Assembly (NCBI RefSeq): GCF_018271995.1
Contig: NZ_JAGUCO010000008.1
Coordinates: 62,001-126,000, forward strand
Direction of reading: 5' to 3'
Source: Carboxylicivirga linearis
Lineage (GTDB): Bacteria; Bacteroidota; Bacteroidia; Bacteroidales; Marinilabiliaceae
Length of the DNA stretch: 64,000 nucleotides
Part shown: positions 58,669-64,000 of the stretch, one piece after another
Numbering within the stretch: position 1 is the stretch's first letter
Layout of the letters: each line of letters begins with the position of its first letter
The notes under the pieces: generated by a model
Told to the model about the DNA's origin: nothing
Databases searched by the model: none
Seen by the model: the letters and a program-made list of their open reading frames with translations, nothing else
Translations under genes and position numbers: made by a program

Positions 58669-60390
58669 ATGACAAACGACAAACAGATACAAGTAATGAT
58701 AGAAACCTTGCAGCAGAAGTTGGCTGCAAACCGCGTTTCGAATGATGGAAACTGGAGAAGCACGCTTTCTTCCAGTGCCATTTCCACGTCAGTATCTGTT
58801 TTTGCATTATATATGGCTGATGCTGAAAAGCACAAAGCCACCATTGAAAAAGGTCAGGAATGGTTGTATCAAACTATGCTGCCAGACGGAACCTGGGGCG
58901 ATAGTCCTGAGAGTCCGGCCAACATGACAGCAACATTATTGTCGTATGCGGCCTTATTTGCAACCGGTAAACCATCATCCAAAACCAAAGACTATATCGA
59001 TCAAACTCTTGGCGGATCAAGCGATGATGAAATTATTAACGGAGTTTTAAAATACTACGGAAAAGATTTGACCTTTTCTGCTCCAATTCTGATTATGTGT
59101 GCCTTAGCCGGTGTGATTCAGGAATGGAATAAAATACCTCAACTGCCATTTGAATTGGCTATACTGCCACAAAGCGTTTTTCGCTTTTTGCAACTTCCAG
59201 TGGTGAGTTATGCCATTCCGGCTTTGATTGCCGTTGGTATCCTTCGTCATAAAATGGGCCGAAAGAATGTTCTTTCGCCGCTTCGCGATTTGTTTATCCC
59301 AAAATCAATGAAGGTGCTTCAGAGTCATCAACCCGAGAATGGCGGATATTTGGAGGCTGCACCATTGACGGCCTTTGTAACCATGTGTTTGTGCGGAGCC
59401 GGATTCAAAGAGCATTCTTCTACACAAAAGGCAGTTGAATTTTTGGTTGATACGGTTCGTAAAGATGGCTCATGGCCCATTGACACGAATCTCGATTCCT
59501 GGGCAACGGCTTTAAGTGTGCGAGCATTGGGTAGCGATCAACCCTATAAAGAAAAAGTAGCTGAGCAGATCAAAAAACTGGCTTTTCAATATAAACATCC
59601 ATTCACAGGTGCGGAACCTGGAGGCTGGGGATGGACCAATCGCCCCGGAGCAGTGCCCGATGCCGATGACACAGCGGGAGCTTTGGTTGCCTTGCATATT
59701 CTACTGGATGGAAAACCTTGTAAGGAAATTGAGAATGGAATCAATTGGCTGCTTAAATTGCAAAACCGCGATGGCGGTATTCCTACCTTCTGTAAAGGTT
59801 GGGGAAAACTGCCGTTTGATGCGAGCAGCCCCGATATTACAGCTCATTCCATCCAGGCAATGCACTTATGGTACGATGTTCTTCCTGCTGAACTTCAGCA
59901 AAAATGCAACAAGAGTATTGATAGAATGCTAAAGTGGATGCAATCCATACAATCTAAGGAGGGTGAATTAGTTCCACTTTGGTTTGGTGATCAGAATTCA
60001 CCTGATGAATCAGCGCCGGTTTATGGAACTGCATTAGCCGTTGAATACCTTGCCGAAATTGATAATAAAGTTGCTAAAGCAGTAGTTGAGAAAGGAAGAA
60101 ACTACCTCATTTCTGCTCAAAACAAAGATGGCGGATGGGGAGGTGCAAAAAACGTTCCTTCAAAAGTAACTATGACAGCGCGCGCGTTAAGTGCACTAGC
60201 TTCACTTGGCTACTATAATCATGAAAAAACACAAGCTGGAATTACGTATCTTGTAAATAAACACAATGCCGGAGATTTGTTTCAAAAAGAGCCGATTGGC
60301 CTTTATTTCTCACGACTCTGGTATTCCGAAGAAATGTACAATATCACTTTTGTATTAAATGCAATGAACAAACTAAAACTTATCAGATGA
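58669..60390 (+). CDS. Class II terpene cyclase-like protein (squalene-hopene cyclase fold)
   Basis: A 573-residue protein with QW-type repeats (LPDGTWGDSP, NGGYLEAAPLTAF, KDGSWPIDTNLDSWATA, NKDGGWGGAKNVPSKVT) and the class II cyclase motif DADDTA (Asp331-x-Asp333-Asp334), the protonating DxDD of squalene-hopene and diterpene cyclases. The segment IPQLPFELAILPQ matches the squalene-cyclase region just before a membrane-associated helix (VVSYAIPALIAVGIL), so it is probably monotopic in the membrane. Length is shorter than typical SHC (about 630). The product is unknown. It overlaps the next gene (ATGA). Confidence 0.88.
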   Translation: MTNDKQIQVMIETLQQKLAANRVSNDGNWRSTLSSSAISTSVSVFALYMADAEKHKATIEKGQEWLYQTMLPDGTWGDSPESPANMTATLLSYAALFATGKPSSKTKDYIDQTLGGSSDDEIINGVLKYYGKDLTFSAPILIMCALAGVIQEWNKIPQLPFELAILPQSVFRFLQLPVVSYAIPALIAVGILRHKMGRKNVLSPLRDLFIPKSMKVLQSHQPENGGYLEAAPLTAFVTMCLCGAGFKEHSSTQKAVEFLVDTVRKDGSWPIDTNLDSWATALSVRALGSDQPYKEKVAEQIKKLAFQYKHPFTGAEPGGWGWTNRPGAVPDADDTAGALVALHILLDGKPCKEIENGINWLLKLQNRDGGIPTFCKGWGKLPFDASSPDITAHSIQAMHLWYDVLPAELQQKCNKSIDRMLKWMQSIQSKEGELVPLWFGDQNSPDESAPVYGTALAVEYLAEIDNKVAKAVVEKGRNYLISAQNKDGGWGGAKNVPSKVTMTARALSALASLGYYNHEKTQAGITYLVNKHNAGDLFQKEPIGLYFSRLWYSEEMYNITFVLNAMNKLKLIR

Positions 60391-61601
60391 TAACCATGAA
60401 ACGCATTCTAATTTTTATCGCAGCATTGGCACCGGTATTAGTATCGGCTCAAACCAACATCCAATGGAGAGGAACTGATCGATCAGGTATTTACCACGAA
60501 AAAGGTTTACTAAAACAATGGCCTGAAAATGGTCCTGAATTGAAATGGAGTTACGAAGGCCTTGGTGAAGGTCACTCTTCAGTTGCTATAGCTGATGACA
60601 AAATTTACCTGACCGGACTCCAGGGTGAAGCCGGATTCTTGTATGTATTCGACCTTAACGGAAAACTTCTTCAACAAAAAGAATACGGCAAAGAATGGTC
60701 GCAAAGCTACAATGGACCGCGAGGAACCGTAACCATCGACGATTCTAAAATCTATTTAATTTCTGGATTCGGAGTTATTTATTGTTTAGATCAAAAATCA
60801 CTGGATCTTATCTGGAAGAAAGATTTTCTAAATGAATTTGGAGCTAGCAATATAACCTGGGGAATCAACGAAGCTCCTTTGGTAGTTGATAATATGGTAT
60901 TTGTTACACCTGGTGGATCTGAAAATAATCTGGTTGCTTTGAATAAAAAAACAGGTAAATTAATCTGGTCTTGTGCAGGCGAAGGGGATGTTTCTGCTTA
61001 TTGTTCTCCTTTGTATATCGAAGATCAAGACATTCCTCAAGTTGTAACGATCACTGCCAGTCATGTTATTAGTGCCGATGCCAAAACAGGTAAAAAACTT
61101 TGGTCTGTTGAAAAAACAAATCGCTGGTCGGTACATGCCAATACTCCTGTTTATTCTGATGGTATGCTTCTTTGTACTAGTGGTTACGGAGGCGGTTCTT
61201 TCATGTTAAAATTGAAAAATGGAGGCCGTGAAGTTGAGAAAGTTTGGGAATCAACACTACTTGACAACAGAATTGGTGCGATGGTAAAAGTGGGCAACTA
61301 TGTTTATGGATCGGGTGATAAGAATCGCTACTGGTTCTGTGCCGATTGGAATACAGGTGAAATCAAATTTCAGGAAAAAGGTTATGCTATGGGTAACATC
61401 ATCGCTAACGATAATCAGTTGATTTGCTATACCGATCGCGGAAACATGCTTTTGGCCAATGCCACTCCTGAGAAGTTTGATGTTGTTAGTAAGTTCGCAA
61501 TTACCATGGGAACAGCTCAGCACTGGGCTCATCCTGTTTTATACAAAGGAATCATTTATGTTCGCCATGGCAATGCATTAATGGCATATCAGGCAAAATA
61601 A
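60387..61601 (+). CDS. Exported PQQ-like beta-propeller protein
   Basis: A 404-residue protein with a signal peptide (MKRILIFIAALAPVLVSAQ, from ATG 60396; an ATG at 60387 adds three residues and overlaps the cyclase stop). The mature part opens NIQWRGTDRSG and GLLKQWPENGPELKW, like the gene at 52602, and has propeller blades such as ALNKKTGKLIWSCAG and SADAKTGKKLWSVEK. It is the first of three envelope proteins ending the operon. A PQQ or terpenoid ligand is possible but not shown by sequence. Confidence 0.87.
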   Translation: MITMKRILIFIAALAPVLVSAQTNIQWRGTDRSGIYHEKGLLKQWPENGPELKWSYEGLGEGHSSVAIADDKIYLTGLQGEAGFLYVFDLNGKLLQQKEYGKEWSQSYNGPRGTVTIDDSKIYLISGFGVIYCLDQKSLDLIWKKDFLNEFGASNITWGINEAPLVVDNMVFVTPGGSENNLVALNKKTGKLIWSCAGEGDVSAYCSPLYIEDQDIPQVVTITASHVISADAKTGKKLWSVEKTNRWSVHANTPVYSDGMLLCTSGYGGGSFMLKLKNGGREVEKVWESTLLDNRIGAMVKVGNYVYGSGDKNRYWFCADWNTGEIKFQEKGYAMGNIIANDNQLICYTDRGNMLLANATPEKFDVVSKFAITMGTAQHWAHPVLYKGIIYVRHGNALMAYQAK

Positions 61602-61625
61602 ATAATAACTTTATTACAAGACTCT

Positions 61626-63038
61626 GTGAACGAGAAACAGATAATTAAAAGCATTACTACTTTAACAATTCTTGTTTTTACATCAGCAATTGTTGGCTGG
61701 CATTTGTACAGCCCTCGACAAGATTTTGAAATCCAGGCACCCGGGGCGGACAACCGCCCTAAGGGTTTGGAACGAAAAGCCGACGATGTAAAAATTGGCG
61801 AATTCTTTATGCATTATGCCGATGTGAATTCAACACTCACCGGCAAATGGACAGCCTTTCGAGGAGCTGCTTCAAGCAACATTGTTGAAACCAAAGAAAA
61901 GCTCAACATCAAATCCGAAGATTTTCAAGAGTTGTGGAGCATCGAAACTGGAGAAGGTCATGCTGCGCCGGTTATTTACAACGGGAAAGTCTATTTTCTA
62001 GATTACAACGAACAACTAAGTTCCGATGCTTTACGTTGCTTCTCACTCGAAACCGGAGAAGAACTTTGGCGTCGTTGGTACCGAGTTCCCATCAAACGAA
62101 ACCATGGCTTTTCAAGAACAATACCAGCCATTGGTGATAACTATATAATTTCCATTGGTCCCAACGGACATGTGATGTGTTGTGATCCGCATAACGGAGA
62201 CCTGAAATGGACGCTTGACATGCAAAAAGAATATCACTCTGAAATTCCTTTTTGGTATACCGGACAATGTCCTTTGGTTGATGATGAAACTCTGGTTCTG
62301 GTTCCTGCAGGCGACAAAGTTTTAATGACCGGATTAAATGTTCAGACTGGTGAAGCATTATGGACAACGCCCAATACACTCAATTATAAAATGTCGCATT
62401 CATCAGTGATGAAGATGAACATCAACAAAGTAGCCACCTATGTATACGCCGGTATTGGAGGTATTTGTGGTATATCAGCAAATAAAACCACCCCCGGACA
62501 ATTGCTTTGGGAAACCAACGAATGGCAACCTTCAGTAATTGCTCCTTCCCCCGTGCAGGTATCAACCAATCGTTTTTTTATGGTGGCCGGATATGGTTCA
62601 GGTGGAGCTTTGTTTCAGGTGAATAATTCAGGTAACGTTAAAGTCTTGGACAGTTACAAGCCTAACAAAGGAATTGCCAGCGAACAGCAAACACCTATCT
62701 TTTACAACAACATGCTTCTTTGCGTGATTCCTAAAGATGGCGGAAGTCTGCGTAATAAAATGGTTGCCTTTTCACCTAATGATTTGCACAATCCACTTTG
62801 GAGTTCTGCCGCTGACGAACGATTTGGATTGGGGCCTTATATCGTCATTGATAACAAGCTTTTCGCATTAAAAGACGATGGTGAATTGTATGTTTATGAA
62901 ATCCAGAATCAGAATCTCACCCTTATAAAAAAACAACGGGTTATGGATGGTATAGATGCCTGGGGACCGATGGCCTATGCCGATGGAATGCTTGTTTTGA
63001 GAGATGCACATACTGTGAAATGTTTTAAAATCAATTAG
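61626..63038 (+). CDS. Membrane-anchored PQQ-like beta-propeller protein
   Basis: A 470-residue protein with a GTG start. Residues 11-28 form a signal anchor (TTLTILVFTSAIVGWHLY), not a cleavable peptide, followed by a short linker and the propeller (CFSLETGEELWRRWYR, CCDPHNGDLKWTLD, TGLNVQTGEALWTTPN). It starts 25 bases after the previous gene. It differs from its two paralogues in the membrane anchor and an N-terminal extension of about 60 residues (ADVNSTLTGKWTAFRGAASS). Confidence 0.85.
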   Translation: MNEKQIIKSITTLTILVFTSAIVGWHLYSPRQDFEIQAPGADNRPKGLERKADDVKIGEFFMHYADVNSTLTGKWTAFRGAASSNIVETKEKLNIKSEDFQELWSIETGEGHAAPVIYNGKVYFLDYNEQLSSDALRCFSLETGEELWRRWYRVPIKRNHGFSRTIPAIGDNYIISIGPNGHVMCCDPHNGDLKWTLDMQKEYHSEIPFWYTGQCPLVDDETLVLVPAGDKVLMTGLNVQTGEALWTTPNTLNYKMSHSSVMKMNINKVATYVYAGIGGICGISANKTTPGQLLWETNEWQPSVIAPSPVQVSTNRFFMVAGYGSGGALFQVNNSGNVKVLDSYKPNKGIASEQQTPIFYNNMLLCVIPKDGGSLRNKMVAFSPNDLHNPLWSSAADERFGLGPYIVIDNKLFALKDDGELYVYEIQNQNLTLIKKQRVMDGIDAWGPMAYADGMLVLRDAHTVKCFKIN

Positions 63039-63040
63039 AC

Positions 63041-63967
63041 ATGGAAAAAACAGTTAAAATTATTGTCAACATCATCATTTTTATTGTTGTAATAGGCTTC
63101 ATCGCGTACATGGTTAGTTCTGTGAATAAAGATGAACAAACGGTTAGCACAATAGCAGTTAGCAAGCCTTTTACCAGTCCTTTAAATAAGGTACAAACAC
63201 TCGAATTTCCTTTTGAGATAGGACATTTTGAATTGTATAATGAACGAATAATTTTAGCTGATAAACAATCCATTCATATTTTTAATAAGAGCGGAGAGAG
63301 ACAAAATTCATTCACCATAAAATCAGGTTTGCAAGATATAGCGATAATGAATAATGAGATTTTCGTACTCTACCCTACTGCAATAAACGTTTATTCAATG
63401 CAAGGCGATTCAATCAATCATTGGGAAGCATGCAGCGATAATTCAGCCTATTGCGCTATGGCACTTACCAACGATTTTGTTTTTGTGACCGATGCGCAAA
63501 ACAAAAACATCTGTAAATATACCCGAGGTGGTAATTTCAAGACATTTATTTTTAGCCCTCACGATTTTATCATCCCAAGCTACACATTCGATATTTTCAA
63601 CTATAACGATACTATTTATGCTGTTAATTCAGGTCGTCATCTGATAGAAAGATATACGACTGACGGAGATTTTATTTCTTCATTCGGAGGCTCAGGAACT
63701 GAATCTGGATTCTTTGCAGGTTGCTGCAATCCGGCATATATAGACATTACTGATGAAGGTCGTATTTATACTTCAGAAAAAGGAAATCCACGCATCAGCA
63801 TATTCAATAACAATGGGCAATTCGATGAAGTACTGTTGGATAACAAATTATTAGGAGGAGGCAATAAGGCATATGAACTTAAAGTATTGGATGATCATCT
63901 TTTTGTAGCCAATAAAAACCGATTGGATATCTACGCCTTCAAAAACAAATCAAACGAAAACAACTGA
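63041..63967 (+). CDS. Membrane-anchored NHL-like beta-propeller protein
   Basis: A 308-residue protein with an N-terminal membrane helix (IIVNIIIFIVVIGFIAYMV) and a propeller of the six-bladed NHL/6-bladed type found in Bacteroidota, with repeats such as HIFNKSGERQNSF, CKYTRGGNFKTF, ERYTTDGDFISSFGGSG and SIFNNNGQFDEVL. A cysteine pair (FFAGCCNPAYI) is present. It follows the previous gene by 2 bases. The function is unknown; it may form a complex with the PQQ-like proteins. Confidence 0.82.
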   Translation: MEKTVKIIVNIIIFIVVIGFIAYMVSSVNKDEQTVSTIAVSKPFTSPLNKVQTLEFPFEIGHFELYNERIILADKQSIHIFNKSGERQNSFTIKSGLQDIAIMNNEIFVLYPTAINVYSMQGDSINHWEACSDNSAYCAMALTNDFVFVTDAQNKNICKYTRGGNFKTFIFSPHDFIIPSYTFDIFNYNDTIYAVNSGRHLIERYTTDGDFISSFGGSGTESGFFAGCCNPAYIDITDEGRIYTSEKGNPRISIFNNNGQFDEVLLDNKLLGGGNKAYELKVLDDHLFVANKNRLDIYAFKNKSNENN

Positions 63968-63969
63968 AA

Positions 63970-64000
63970 ATGAAACCGGATAAAAAGAAACAGAAGATGT
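63970..64000 (+). CDS. Start of the next operon gene (partial)
   Basis: Only ten codons (MKPDKKKQKM) are visible, starting at an ATG 2 bases after the previous stop. The basic N-terminus is compatible with a membrane-associated or soluble protein. Continuation of the tight spacing shows that the operon extends past the window. Confidence 0.55.
   Translation, partial: MKPDKKKQKM

Overview
The window looks like chromosome from an anaerobic or facultative Bacteroidota, probably of the Bacteroidales/Marinilabiliales type. Supporting signs are AT-rich DNA, Bacteroidota-style -7 promoter boxes (TAnnTTTG), a short primary sigma factor, Rho with a long charged N-terminal insert, a tmRNA whose tag reads (A)GENNYALAA, a Wza/Wzc polysaccharide export pair, and pyruvate:ferredoxin oxidoreductase next to pyruvate phosphate dikinase. 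The genus cannot be fixed from sequence alone.

Layout. (1) 1-5918, minus strand: end of a capsule/exopolysaccharide operon (Wza-like lipoprotein, Wzc-like tyrosine autokinase, two GT4 glycosyltransferases, start of a polytopic membrane protein). (2) 6081-9644: housekeeping and stress genes (def, ruvX, two Hsp20 proteins, thioredoxin). (3) 9876-22842: central metabolism and information processing (ppdK, a dihydroorotate-dehydrogenase-like protein, nifJ, a DUF4143-type ATPase, rho, the primary sigma factor, rpe). (4) 22888-23284: ssrA (tmRNA).

(5) 23269-52149: an integrated genomic island of about 28.9 kb inserted in the 3' end of ssrA. It is bounded by an 18-bp direct repeat of the tmRNA 3' end. 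Next to attL sit a tyrosine integrase, an unrecognised protein, an excisionase-like HTH protein, a DUF3987-type P-loop protein and a zinc-finger/coiled-coil protein. The last two recur as a decayed and an intact copy at 40.4-41.5 kb, and a third 78-bp fragment of the zinc-finger gene lies at 29.07 kb, so the island appears to be a stack of related elements that exchange cargo next to this gene. The cargo has the look of a defence island: a HEPN protein pair, a YobI-like membrane P-loop NTPase, a trypsin-like protease in a tight operon with an exported protein and a lipoprotein, a large helical protein with a possible nuclease partner, a 961-residue protein with an N-terminal PD-(D/E)xK domain, and small membrane proteins. 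I recognise none of these combinations as a named defence system.

(6) 52602-64000, plus strand: a beta-propeller protein on its own, then a compact operon encoding a double [4Fe-4S] protein, a radical SAM enzyme, a DUF116-polyprenyl synthase fusion, two alpha/alpha-barrel terpene-cyclase/prenyltransferase-like proteins (one with the class II cyclase DxDD motif) and three exported or membrane-anchored beta-propeller proteins. It looks like an undescribed terpenoid pathway with an envelope-side module and is the strongest candidate for a new system in the window.

No searches were run. Family names come from motifs read by eye, and many starts were corrected from TTG/GTG to nearby ATG codons.
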